Below, piece after piece: positions 25,832-35,876 of a stretch of 64,000 nt of DNA. The position numbers were made by a program, and so were the translations under genes. Origin of the DNA: an uncultured Myxococcales bacterium (GTDB taxonomy: Bacteria; Myxococcota_A; Polyangia; Nannocystales; Nannocystaceae); NCBI GenBank assembly GCA_902826865.1, contig CADEGN010000006.1, positions 1-64,000 of the forward strand, in the 5' to 3' direction. The notes beneath the pieces are model-generated. The model did not search any database. It was given only the letters and a program-made list of their open reading frames with translations, and was not told where the DNA came from. Each line of letters opens with the position of its first letter. The stretch's first letter is position 1.

Positions 25832-26812
25832 ATGGTGTTGCACGTCACCAATGGCGATCACGCCGCAGAGACGCTACGCCATAGCGGCGTCGGCGGGACG
25901 GTGCTTCCCTGGCGCGACGTCCTTCACGATGGCCCAGTCCCGCGTGGGACCGCGGCCGAGCTCCGCCACGTGCGCGCGCGGTTCATCGCCGCCTGCGCTT
26001 GGGCGCCCCAAGACGCCGTCGAGCGCGACTTCGCCGCCCGCGATGCCGCGTTGCTAGACGCAGCCGACGATGACTTGGTGCTGTGGTTTGAGGCGGATCT
26101 CTACGACCAGCTGCAGCTCGTGCAGGTGGTTGCCATGCTCGCCGACGCGGGGCGGGGTCCAGAGCGGGTTTCACTGGTGTGCATCGATCGGCACCCGAAG
26201 ATCCCGCGATTTGTCGGATTCGGTCAGCTCGGGCCGCGCGACTTTGCCGAGCTCCATGCCGGGCGAACCGCCATGGACGGTTCGCAATGGCGGTTGGCCG
26301 CGATCACGTGGGAGGCCTTTCGTGCGGATACGCCCGATCCGCTGGTGGAGCTATCCGCTGGTGATTGCTCCCCGCTGCCGTTTCTGAACGATGCCCTGAT
26401 CCGCATGCTCGAAGAGTACCCGTGGCATGAAGGCGGGCTGTCGCTCCTCGAGCGTCGAATCCTCGAGAGTATCGACGACGGCTTTGACAGTCCCGTCCAC
26501 GTGTTCCGCCGCGTCGCCGATCGCGAGGTGCGGCCGTATCTGGGAGACACCAGCTTTCTTCGCGTGCTCAACTCGCTCGCCGACGCGCGCGTTCCGCTGG
26601 TCGAGTATGTCGGCGACTGCCGCGGCCGACCGCTGGGCCAGCAGACACTCGCCTTGAGCGAAGGCGGGCGCCGGGCGCTCACAGGCTCCCACGATCACGT
26701 CGACGGCAGCGGCGTCGATCGCTGGGTCGGCGGTGTGCATCTCACCGGCGCGCCGGATTGGCGGTTCGACCCGCGATCGAGGCGCGTCACGTTGCGCTCC
26801 GACGTCGCGTGA
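25832..26812 (+). CDS. DUF1835 domain protein
   Basis: A 326-residue cytosolic protein. The N-terminus MVLHVTNGDHAAETLRHSGV followed by GTVLPWRDVLHDGPVP is the DUF1835 signature. The middle part (VLWFEADLYDQLQLVQVVAML) and the C-terminal winged-helix-like region (SLLERRILESIDDGF ... VFRRVADREVRPYLGDTSFLRVLNSL) match the usual two-part arrangement of this family. No biochemical function is known for it. It is 12 bp downstream of the small acidic protein. Confidence 0.85.
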   Translation: MVLHVTNGDHAAETLRHSGVGGTVLPWRDVLHDGPVPRGTAAELRHVRARFIAACAWAPQDAVERDFAARDAALLDAADDDLVLWFEADLYDQLQLVQVVAMLADAGRGPERVSLVCIDRHPKIPRFVGFGQLGPRDFAELHAGRTAMDGSQWRLAAITWEAFRADTPDPLVELSAGDCSPLPFLNDALIRMLEEYPWHEGGLSLLERRILESIDDGFDSPVHVFRRVADREVRPYLGDTSFLRVLNSLADARVPLVEYVGDCRGRPLGQQTLALSEGGRRALTGSHDHVDGSGVDRWVGGVHLTGAPDWRFDPRSRRVTLRSDVA

Positions 26813-26917
26813 CGCCGGCGCCGCGCGGTCCCCCGGCTCCCTTCATCCCGCCCGGCAGCCGTTCGTCTTGTGGTGCCTGGACAAGCTCGGGCGTCGGCCG
26901 TACAGTCCGGCCCCGTC

Positions 26918-28210
<1,293 letters not shown>

Positions 28211-28213
28211 CGC

Positions 28214-29809
28214 TCACGGCCAACAAGAGACATCGCCGGTCACCGAAGGCGGCTCGTTGTCGCCGATCACCGTGGTGTTGCCGTAGCCGAGCTGACCCTT
28301 GTCAGCCGCACCCCAACACCGCACCGCACCGCCAGTGATCCGTGCGCAGGTGTGATCCCGACCTGTGGCGACCGCGAGCGGACGACGCCCGTCGTTGGTG
28401 ATCATGACGTCCGCGAGCATGTCGGGCGTCGACGCGAATGTGCCCCCGAGATCGGTGGTGGCGCCGGTTCCAAGCTGACCGCTGCCAGCCTCGCCGAAGC
28501 AGCGAACACCTTGGCCACCCAGCAGAAGGCAGGTATGCGCGCGTCCGGCCGCGACCGCCTCCACCGGAGCGCCGACGTGCAAGATCGCATCGACCGGCGT
28601 TTCGTTGTCACCGATGTTCGCGCTAGAACCCGTCCCGAGCCGCCCAGCGGCGCCGGTGCCCCAGCAGGTCACGCGGCCGTCGTCGAGCAGCGCGCAACTG
28701 TGCAGCGCGCCCACACTGAGCGCGACCGCCGGTCCGGCGAGTTCGATCGGCGAGAGCTTGGCGGGGGTCTCGTCGTCGCCGACATCTTCCGACTGCGCAA
28801 AGCTGAGCCCAAGGCGGCCCGCTGCGCTATCGCCCCAACAGGTTACTCCGCCATCGTCGAGGAGCGCGCAGGTGTGTGCAGCGCCCGCGCCAACGTCGAC
28901 TACGCTCACAGACCCGAGATCCACCATCCCTGCCTGGGCGACGGTTTCATCGTCGCCGACCGCCTGAACGTTGCCGTAGCCAAGTCGACCGCTGTTGCCG
29001 ATACCCCAGCATGCAACCTTGCGATCCACATCGATCACCGCGCATGTGTGTTGCCCGTTGCTCGCAATCTTCACCGCCCGACCTGAACCGGGCAGCGGGA
29101 CATCACCGACGGAGGCGGGCGTCTCGTCGTCTCCGATGTCCTCCGTGACCGAAGGGCCGTATCCGAGACGGCCGCCCTCGGCGACGCCCCAGCAGCGCAC
29201 CCGACCGTCCACCAGCAGGGCGCACATGTGCGCCGTGCCGATCGCAATCTGCTTCACCGGTCCGCCGATGTCGATCGCGCCGTGATCGCTGGGAACATCG
29301 ATCGCGCCAACATCGTCGATGGACTGCAAACCAAGTCGTCCGCGCGTACCCTCACCCCAGCAGCGAACGGTGCCCTCATAGGAAAGCGCGCAGGTGTTGG
29401 CAGAGCCCGCGAAGATCGCCGCCGCACCCATTGACAACGTGCAGTCCGCATTGCAGCCGTCGTCGTTGACGTCATCGGCTTCGTCGCATGCCTCATCGTG
29501 GTCGACCACGCCGTCGCCGCAGAACCCAGCCGCCACACAAACATCTTCCACGCACACGAGGTTTTGTGCGCAGGTGCCGTTATCGCAGGGGCAGCCGAGT
29601 GCGCCAGCAAGGCACATCGCGCCTCCGGACGAGGTGTCTGCGCCGCTTCCATGACTGCTTTCGATTGTGGCTGTGGTTGTAACCGCGGCGCCGCTGGAAC
29701 CGGCGGCGGTCGTATCCTCGGCCACGCCTACGCCGCTCCCGGCGCCACCCGGATCGAACTTGCAGGCCGCCAAGGGCAAGGCGAGCAGACATCCAAAGAT
29801 CCGCGCCAT
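28214..29809 (-). CDS. RCC1-repeat lipoprotein with Cys-rich region
   Basis: A 531-residue predicted lipoprotein (MARIFGCLLALPLAAC). After a Ser/Thr/Gly linker (SSHGSGADTSSGG) comes a Cys-rich region, including GDGVVDHDEACDEADD-type and NDDGCNADC segments typical of the myxobacterial Cys-rich repeat. Six or more RCC1-like propeller repeats follow, each with a CALLDDGRVTCWGTGAAGRLG-like phrase. These make a 7-bladed beta-propeller surface protein; the partner is unknown. The ATG at 29809 starts the signal peptide exactly. The gene is convergent with the FKBP lipoprotein, with a 3-bp gap. Confidence 0.9.
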   Translation of the reverse strand: MARIFGCLLALPLAACKFDPGGAGSGVGVAEDTTAAGSSGAAVTTTATIESSHGSGADTSSGGAMCLAGALGCPCDNGTCAQNLVCVEDVCVAAGFCGDGVVDHDEACDEADDVNDDGCNADCTLSMGAAAIFAGSANTCALSYEGTVRCWGEGTRGRLGLQSIDDVGAIDVPSDHGAIDIGGPVKQIAIGTAHMCALLVDGRVRCWGVAEGGRLGYGPSVTEDIGDDETPASVGDVPLPGSGRAVKIASNGQHTCAVIDVDRKVACWGIGNSGRLGYGNVQAVGDDETVAQAGMVDLGSVSVVDVGAGAAHTCALLDDGGVTCWGDSAAGRLGLSFAQSEDVGDDETPAKLSPIELAGPAVALSVGALHSCALLDDGRVTCWGTGAAGRLGTGSSANIGDNETPVDAILHVGAPVEAVAAGRAHTCLLLGGQGVRCFGEAGSGQLGTGATTDLGGTFASTPDMLADVMITNDGRRPLAVATGRDHTCARITGGAVRCWGAADKGQLGYGNTTVIGDNEPPSVTGDVSCWP

Positions 29810-29911
29810 ATTCACCCACCAGCATAACGCGACGTGGCGTCCCTCGCCTGTTTTCCGCCGACGCAGCCTCCGCTTTCCCGGATCTGCATTTGCGGGGTAG
29901 GGTCCGCCGGC

Positions 29912-30409
29912 GTGCCCGACGATCGCGACCTGGAGATCGAGCTCGAGTTTCCGCTCGGCCGCCCGCGACCAGCGGGGGACACGGGCGCGGATATGGGCGC
30001 GGCTCGGCTCGTCATTCCGGCTCGCGATCTGCAATGGACGGCTGTGCGATCCCCCGGACCCGGCGGTCAGAACGTCAACAAGGTCGCCTCGAAGGTCGAC
30101 CTGCGGTTCGACGTCAACGCTTGCGAGAGCATCAGCGCTGCGATCAAGCAACGGCTCCGCGCCCTGCCGGGGGCGCGCTTCGATGCCGAAGGGCGCCTTG
30201 TGATCACGAGCACGGCTACGCGAAATCAGTCGCGCAACCTCGATGACGCGCGTGCCAAGCTGGCCGCGCTCGTGCGAGCTGCAGCGGTCGAACCGAAACG
30301 CCGGCGTAAGACCCGGCCGAGCACCGGTTCCAAGCGGCGTCGTCTCGACACGAAGCGCGCGCGAGCGTCGACCAAGGCGGCCCGCGGCCGGGTCGCTACC
30401 GACGACTGA
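29912..30409 (+). CDS. arfB: ArfB-type peptidyl-tRNA hydrolase (ribosome rescue)
   Basis: A release-factor-like protein of about 165 residues. RSPGPGGQNVNKVASKVDLRF carries the GGQ catalytic motif that hydrolyses peptidyl-tRNA on stalled ribosomes. The basic C-terminus (RRRKTRPSTGSKRRRL, TKRARASTKAARGR) fits the tail that enters the mRNA channel. It is longer than E. coli ArfB (140) because of its N-terminus. GTG at 29912 is the likely start; ATG at 29993 also precedes the conserved domain, and ATG at 29834 would add a Cys-rich segment not typical of the family. Confidence 0.88.
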   Translation: MPDDRDLEIELEFPLGRPRPAGDTGADMGAARLVIPARDLQWTAVRSPGPGGQNVNKVASKVDLRFDVNACESISAAIKQRLRALPGARFDAEGRLVITSTATRNQSRNLDDARAKLAALVRAAAVEPKRRRKTRPSTGSKRRRLDTKRARASTKAARGRVATDD

Positions 30410-30457
30410 AACCGCGTTTCGAAGCGGCCGGTGTTCATCGATCTGGATGCTCATTTT

Positions 30458-30486
30458 TTGAAGTGATTTCAGCGAGATTGGAAAAT
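30458..30486 (+). promoter_or_regulatory. Candidate sigma-70-like promoter for the ALDH-TetR pair
   Basis: TTGAAG (30458-30463) and GAAAAT (30481-30486) are spaced by 17 bases, inside an unusually AT-rich patch for this genome, 54 bp before the aldehyde dehydrogenase start. The -10 match is only partial. Confidence 0.3.
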
Positions 30487-30498
30487 GACCGTGAGTCA
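30486..30498. promoter_or_regulatory. Candidate operator palindrome
   Basis: TGAC-N5-GTCA, a short dyad overlapping the end of the candidate -10 element, is where a TetR-type repressor such as the one encoded two genes down could bind. The dyad is short, so it may be chance. Confidence 0.25.
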
Positions 30499-30539
30499 GT
30501 TATCCTCGAACCACGGCGACCTCGGAGGCGCTCCTCAAC

Positions 30540-31958
30540 ATGCCCGGATCTCCTGCTCCCCACCTGCGCGGCGCCACCAACCTCGACGCGCGCATTCGCG
30601 ACCTGGTCGCGCGCCAGCGCACCTACTTCGAAAGTGGGGCGACGTTCCCATTGCATTTCCGTGAGCAGCAGCTCGCGACCTTGTCCCAGGCTTTGCGCAA
30701 GCACGAGCGTCAGCTCCTCGACGCGCTCCACGACGATCTCCGCAAGAACGAGACCGAAGCCTACACGACCGAGATCGGGTTCCTCCACGCGGAGATCCGT
30801 CACACGCTCCGCCACGTCGCGAAGTGGATGCGACCCCACAACGCCTTCTCGCCGCTCGTGATCGCACCGTCACGGGGCGCACTGCATTACCAGCCCCTCG
30901 GGACCAACCTCATCCTCGCCGCGTGGAACTATCCCTTGCAGCTATCGCTTGCCCCGCTGATCGGGGCCATCGCCGCCGGAAACGTCGCGGTAGTCAAGCC
31001 TTCTGAGCTGGCCCCGGCAACATCGTCGGCGATCGCCGAACTCGTCTCCAACGCGTTCGCCGAAGAGTACGTCGCGTGCGTCGAGGGTGACGTCGTCACC
31101 TCACAGACGTTGCTGGCCCAGGCCTGGGACCACATCTTCTTTACCGGGAGCACCCAAGTCGGCCGCATCGTTGCACGAGCAGCCGCGGATCAACTGGCGC
31201 GCTGCACCCTCGAGCTCGGTGGCAAGAGCCCGGCGATCGTCATGCCGAGCGCCGATCTCGACGTGGCCGCCCGCCGCATCGTGTGGGGCAAATTCACCAA
31301 CGCCGGCCAGACCTGTGTCGCCCCGGACTACATGTTGATCCACGAGTCGATCCACGACACGATGATCGAGCGGATGGTTGCCGCGATCCGTAGGATGTAT
31401 GGCAGCGATCCGCGTCAGAGCCCCGATCTCGGCCGCATCGTCAACGACCGCCACTTCAGCCGTCTGCTGAGCCTGATCGACCGCGACAAGGTCGTCTTCG
31501 GCGGCGATCACGACGCCAGCGATCGCTATATCTCCCCCACCCTACTCGCCGGCGTGGACATGACCGACAAAATCATGGCCGATGAGATCTTCGGGCCAAT
31601 CCTGCCGATCATGCGTTTCTCGTCCCTCAAGGACGCGATCTCCATCGTCGGGCAGCGGCCCCATCCCCTCGCCCTGTACCTCTTCACGCGCGACAGCGAT
31701 GACGAGGCCTCCGTGATCGAACGTGTATCGTTCGGCGGCGGCTGCATCAACAATACGCTCGTGCACCTCGGCGATCCTAACCTCCCGTTCGGCGGTGTCG
31801 GGCCGAGCGGATTGGGCGCTTACCACGGGAAGTTCTCGTTCGAGACGTTCTCCCACCGCAAAGGCGTGGTTAAGACCGCCAACTTCCTCGATCCGGACGT
31901 CAAGTACCCACCGTACAATGCGAGCAAGCTTGGGGTCGTCCGCAAGCTCTTGGGCTAG
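30540..31958 (+). CDS. Aldehyde dehydrogenase (class 3, NAD(P)-dependent)
   Basis: A 472-residue ALDH. The catalytic Cys is in FTNAGQTCVAPDY, the general-base Glu in LELGGKSPAIV, and the cofactor region includes FFTGSTQVGR and AAWNYPLQL. Its short length and the C-terminal FSHRKGVVKTANFLDPDVKYPPY fit the ALDH3/YwdH-like group that oxidises medium- to long-chain aliphatic or aromatic aldehydes. It lies 7 bp upstream of a TetR-family gene on the same strand, so the pair is likely one transcript under that repressor's control. Confidence 0.93.
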   Translation: MPGSPAPHLRGATNLDARIRDLVARQRTYFESGATFPLHFREQQLATLSQALRKHERQLLDALHDDLRKNETEAYTTEIGFLHAEIRHTLRHVAKWMRPHNAFSPLVIAPSRGALHYQPLGTNLILAAWNYPLQLSLAPLIGAIAAGNVAVVKPSELAPATSSAIAELVSNAFAEEYVACVEGDVVTSQTLLAQAWDHIFFTGSTQVGRIVARAAADQLARCTLELGGKSPAIVMPSADLDVAARRIVWGKFTNAGQTCVAPDYMLIHESIHDTMIERMVAAIRRMYGSDPRQSPDLGRIVNDRHFSRLLSLIDRDKVVFGGDHDASDRYISPTLLAGVDMTDKIMADEIFGPILPIMRFSSLKDAISIVGQRPHPLALYLFTRDSDDEASVIERVSFGGGCINNTLVHLGDPNLPFGGVGPSGLGAYHGKFSFETFSHRKGVVKTANFLDPDVKYPPYNASKLGVVRKLLG

Positions 31959-31964
31959 GCGGCA

Positions 31965-32678
31965 ATGGCACGCAGTCGCCTCCGCGGGCCGGTGACATCG
32001 CGCGCGCGCAATGACGACGACAAGCTCGCTCGCCGCGAGATGATCCTGACGATCGCGGCCGAGTGCCTCGGCCGGCGGCAGTATGCGACCGTGACGATGG
32101 CGGAGATCGCAGAGCGCTGCGGGTTGGCCAAGGGCACGCTCTACCTTTACTTTCCGACCAAGGAGGCTTTGTTCCTCGCTGCGCTCGAGCGCGGATTGGT
32201 CGCGTGGTTCGCCGCGCTCGGCGACTCACTCGGTCGCGCCGGCAAGCTGGAGGCTCCAGAGTTCGCTCGGCTTATCGCGGCGAGTTTGGTCGCCCGTGAA
32301 AGCCTGGTGGACCTCCTCGCCCTGTTGCGCACAGTTCTCGAACAGAACATCGAGATCGAGATCGCCCTCTCCTTCAAGCGAACGCTGCGTGACAACATAG
32401 TTGCGGGTGGCAAAGTCGTCGAAGCTGCGCTGGACGGCCTGCGTCCCGGGGACGGGGTGCGCTTGCTACTGCGAACGCACGCGCTCGTGGTCGGGTTGCG
32501 CCAAATGGCCGACCCGCCGCCCGCCTTGCGGGAGCTTGTCGAGCGCGAGGACCTCGCCGAGCTTCGCGTGGATTTTGCCGCCGAGCTCGAGCGCACCATC
32601 TGTGAGATCGCCGCGGGCATGCTGTACTCCGCGCGCGTGGGTGGCATGGCGCGCCAAGTCGCGCAGGTGGGCGAGTAA
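31965..32678 (+). CDS. TetR-family transcriptional regulator
   Basis: A 237-residue TetR regulator. The N-terminal HTH domain is typical: ILTIAAECLGRRQYATVTMAEIAERCGLAKGTLYLYFPTKEALF. The C-terminal ligand-binding region is helical (LVDLLALLRTVLEQNIE ... LRQMADPPPALRELV). It begins 7 bp after the aldehyde dehydrogenase stop, so it likely controls that gene, perhaps in response to an aldehyde or fatty compound; the ligand is inference. A TGAC-N5-GTCA dyad upstream of the pair is a possible operator. Confidence 0.92.
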   Translation: MARSRLRGPVTSRARNDDDKLARREMILTIAAECLGRRQYATVTMAEIAERCGLAKGTLYLYFPTKEALFLAALERGLVAWFAALGDSLGRAGKLEAPEFARLIAASLVARESLVDLLALLRTVLEQNIEIEIALSFKRTLRDNIVAGGKVVEAALDGLRPGDGVRLLLRTHALVVGLRQMADPPPALRELVEREDLAELRVDFAAELERTICEIAAGMLYSARVGGMARQVAQVGE

Positions 32679-32832
32679 GTCGAAGCCGCCCCCGGTTCAC
32701 GGCTGCGGCAGGCGCGACCGACGCGTCGTCGCGGACGTGATCACGCCTACGCCGACGGCCGGGACGAGCACGACGACACGATTTGGCTCGCTGCCGGCGT
32801 GACATGCCGCCGGCGGTCGCTACTCGGAATGC

Positions 32833-34542
32833 GTGAAGGCGCCGCCCTCGCTCTCAAGCCTGCTGTTCGCCGTGTCGGCGTGTTACGTCGGCACATCTGG
32901 CGATTCCGCGCAGCTCGTCGATGGGGACACTGAAACCGGCAGCGACACCGCCAGCGATAGTGGATCTGACACGCCAGGGGCTGGGCCCGGCACACCCGCG
33001 GAGCTGCCCGGCGAACCCTCGACGGTCGTCCGGTTGCTGTCGCGTCGGGAGCTCGGAAACGCGATCGAAGCGTTGGTCGGCATTCGGCCGGACGCGCTCG
33101 ACCAGCTCCCCGCCGACAATACCGACCTCGGCTTCGATCGGATCGTCGAATCCCAGACGATCAGCTCGCTGCACGAGGACGCACACGCCGCGATCGCCGA
33201 TGAGATCTCCGCTCACCTCCTCAGCGAGGACCTTGCGGCGATCACTCCTGCGTGTGCCCCCGCCAGCGCATTGCCGAACGACGGGCCCGCGCTCGCAAGC
33301 GCGCGGCGGCCATGCGTAGCCGCGTTTGTCGACGTCCTGACGCCGCTGGCATTCCGGCGACCGATCGACGACGACGAGCGCACACAGCTGCTCGATCTCT
33401 ACGATGCCGCCGAGGGTTACCGTGACGGCGCTCGCCAGGTAATTCGCGCGATCTTCCGCAGCCCGAACTTTCTGTTTCTCATCGAGCACGGCACGGGGGC
33501 CGTGGCGAACGGAGCGATCGCCCTCACCGATCACGAGGTCGCGGCGCGGATCTCGTTCGCGCTATGCGAGACGGTTCCCGACACCGAACTGCGAGCCGCC
33601 GCGGACGCCGGAATGCTCGGCGATGCAGACGCGATCACCGCCCAAGCAGAACGCATGCTGCGATTGCCGTGCGCCCGGGAGACACTGCGGTCGTTCTGGA
33701 CCCAGTGGCTCCGCCTGGGTCGACTCGAAGGGATCAGCCGTGATGCGGCGCTCTACCCGGACTTCGATACCGCGACTGCGGACGCGATGCGACGCGAAAC
33801 CGAGGCATTCATCGATCACCTCCTGTGGACGGATCCGAGCGGCCTGCGCGAGGTATTTGTCGCCCGGTTTTCGATCCTTGATGCGCGCACCGGGCCGCTC
33901 TACGGCATCGACGGACTTGGTGACGAGCCGACCCGAACCGAGCTGCCCGAACAGCGTCGCGGCGTGCTGACACACCCGAGCGTACTCACAGTCACCAGCG
34001 ATACTGACGCGACCTCCCCGGTCAAACGCGGTGTGTTCGTCCTGCGCTCGCTCCTATGCCAAGCCCTGCCGCCAGTACCGACAGACATTGTGATTGAGGA
34101 ACCACCGCCAAGCGACGCCCAGACCACCCGCGAGCGCTGGGCCCAGCACTCGGCCGATCCCGCGTGCAGCTACTGCCATCGCATCCTCGACCCCGTCGGG
34201 TTCGCGATGGAGGACTTCGACGCCATCGGCCGCCACCGCGACGTCGAAAACGGTCGGCCGATCGACGCCCATGGCGGGATTCCGTCGCTCGGAGTCGACG
34301 ACGGAACGCTCGAGGGCGCCGCCGAGTTGTCGGAGCTCATCGCCGATCGCGAGGAGCTCCGCCGCTGCTTTGCCCGCCAGTGGACCCGGTTCGCACTGGG
34401 CCGCCGTGAGGCGCGGACCGACGAGCCAAGTCTCACAGCAATCGGCGATGTCGTGGCCGGCGACGGCTCCCTGCAGGAGGCCTTCGCCGCCCTCGCCGAC
34501 TCCCCGGCTTTCCGCCAACGCGCCATCGGAGACTCTCAATGA
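32833..34542 (+). CDS. DUF1592/DUF1588-type cytochrome-like lipoprotein
   Basis: A 569-residue predicted lipoprotein starting at a GTG (KAPPSLSSLLFAVSACY; lipobox ending at Cys). After the TETGSDTASDSGSDTP linker come the successive domains common in planctomycetes and myxobacteria: an N-terminal RRELGNAIEALVGI segment (DUF1587-like), LAFRRPIDDDERTQL, AVARISFALCETVPD-like DUF1592, and RRGVLTHPSVLTVTSDTDATSPVKRG ... CSYCHRILDPVGFAMEDFDAIG (DUF1588), ending with DUF1585. CSYCH fits a covalent haem site. The family is not characterised. Its stop overlaps the start of the DUF1552 gene by 4 bases. Confidence 0.9.
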   Translation: MKAPPSLSSLLFAVSACYVGTSGDSAQLVDGDTETGSDTASDSGSDTPGAGPGTPAELPGEPSTVVRLLSRRELGNAIEALVGIRPDALDQLPADNTDLGFDRIVESQTISSLHEDAHAAIADEISAHLLSEDLAAITPACAPASALPNDGPALASARRPCVAAFVDVLTPLAFRRPIDDDERTQLLDLYDAAEGYRDGARQVIRAIFRSPNFLFLIEHGTGAVANGAIALTDHEVAARISFALCETVPDTELRAAADAGMLGDADAITAQAERMLRLPCARETLRSFWTQWLRLGRLEGISRDAALYPDFDTATADAMRRETEAFIDHLLWTDPSGLREVFVARFSILDARTGPLYGIDGLGDEPTRTELPEQRRGVLTHPSVLTVTSDTDATSPVKRGVFVLRSLLCQALPPVPTDIVIEEPPPSDAQTTRERWAQHSADPACSYCHRILDPVGFAMEDFDAIGRHRDVENGRPIDAHGGIPSLGVDDGTLEGAAELSELIADREELRRCFARQWTRFALGRREARTDEPSLTAIGDVVAGDGSLQEAFAALADSPAFRQRAIGDSQ

Positions 34543-35876
34543 TCTACCCCCGGGCTAGCGCCAAGATGCGAGTCGGTCGCCGCAACTTCGCGCGTGGAGT
34601 CGGCGGATCGCTCCTCGCCTTGCCGTTCTTCGCCAGCCTCGCGCGGCGAGCACGTGGCGCCGATGCGCCACAGCGCATCGTGTTCGTGTACCTGCCCCAA
34701 AACGATGTCGCCGACGGGATGTTGCCAGCGTCTGGCGGTCCCTTCTCGCTTGCCGGCACCTACCTCGAACCCCTCGAACCGTTCGCGAACCGCGTGCTGG
34801 TGGCCTACGGCCTCCGTGGCGCGCACGGACACCACGGCGGCCACTCGGAGTGTCTGACCGGGTGGCCAAACCAGACCCCGGAGAGCTGGAAGCCCGCGAG
34901 TGGTCCGAGTATCGATCAGCTGATCGCCGCGCGTGTGGCCGACCAAACCCCGCTAGCCTCGTTGCAGCTGACGCTGCAGAACAAGGACATCGCCGGCCGC
35001 GACGACGGCACCATCTCGTGGACGGCGAGTGGACTCGCCGTTCCACCGATCCCCGATCCATACGTTGCATTCGCGAAGGTATTCGGCGACGGCGGAGTTG
35101 ATCCGACGAATACCGAGGAGCAGGATCGACTCCGCGCAATGAAGTTGCGCGTCGTCGACCAACTCCAGGCCGATCACGCCCGCCTCCGCGCACGCCTGGG
35201 CGCCGAAGACCGCCGACTGCTCGATCAACACCTGGCACTCCTCGACGAACAGGAGCAACACCTGCTCGACGACATACCGCTCAATTGCTCCACGGGCGGC
35301 GATCCACCGCCGGACACATCGCCCGAGGACTGGGATGCCGGGCATTGGCCCGACAAGTCTCCCCAGCAGATCAGCGTCCTGACGGGAGCATTGCGCTGTG
35401 ACGCGACACGCGTGGCATCGCTCATGCTCGGTTTCTCCGGTGAGACCAATCCGCATCCGTGGTCGGGCAACACGAAGGACTTCCACGACGTGGCCCACGG
35501 TTCGAACACCACCGAGGGTGCGCGCCTGTTCCAGGTGCGAACTTGGGAGTATGGGGAGGTCGCCCGGCTCGCCCAGGGCTTGGCCGACATCGCCGAGGGC
35601 GACGGTACGCTGCTCGATCACACGACCATCGTTTGTGTTCCGGAGCTCGGGCTCATCGCCGAGGGCGACGAGCAACACAGCCGTGAGGGCGAGTTGGGGG
35701 TGGGTTGCGTGATCCTCGGAAACGCAGGGGGATACCTTGCGACCGGGCGATCGGTGCACTTGGGCGGCGCGAGTTACCACCGGCTGTTGCTCACCCTGGT
35801 GCACGCGATGGGGTTCGAGGATGTCGACACCGTGGGAGCGCAGGGCACCTCGGTGCTTAGCGAACTACGGGCATGA
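34539..35876 (+). CDS. DUF1552 protein with Tat-type signal
   Basis: A 445-residue exported protein. The N-terminus contains VGRRNFARGVGGSLLALPFFASLARRA, a twin-arginine signal. The body has the DUF1552 features: YLPQNDVADGMLP, HGHHGGHSECLTGW, and DFHDVAHGSN, with several conserved His residues that suggest a metal site. DUF1552 and DUF1592 genes occur as a pair in many myxobacteria and planctomycetes. It overlaps both neighbours by ATGA (34539 and 35873), which makes this a three-gene, translationally coupled operon. Export through Tat suggests it folds with a cofactor in the cytoplasm. Confidence 0.9.
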   Translation: MIYPRASAKMRVGRRNFARGVGGSLLALPFFASLARRARGADAPQRIVFVYLPQNDVADGMLPASGGPFSLAGTYLEPLEPFANRVLVAYGLRGAHGHHGGHSECLTGWPNQTPESWKPASGPSIDQLIAARVADQTPLASLQLTLQNKDIAGRDDGTISWTASGLAVPPIPDPYVAFAKVFGDGGVDPTNTEEQDRLRAMKLRVVDQLQADHARLRARLGAEDRRLLDQHLALLDEQEQHLLDDIPLNCSTGGDPPPDTSPEDWDAGHWPDKSPQQISVLTGALRCDATRVASLMLGFSGETNPHPWSGNTKDFHDVAHGSNTTEGARLFQVRTWEYGEVARLAQGLADIAEGDGTLLDHTTIVCVPELGLIAEGDEQHSREGELGVGCVILGNAGGYLATGRSVHLGGASYHRLLLTLVHAMGFEDVDTVGAQGTSVLSELRA

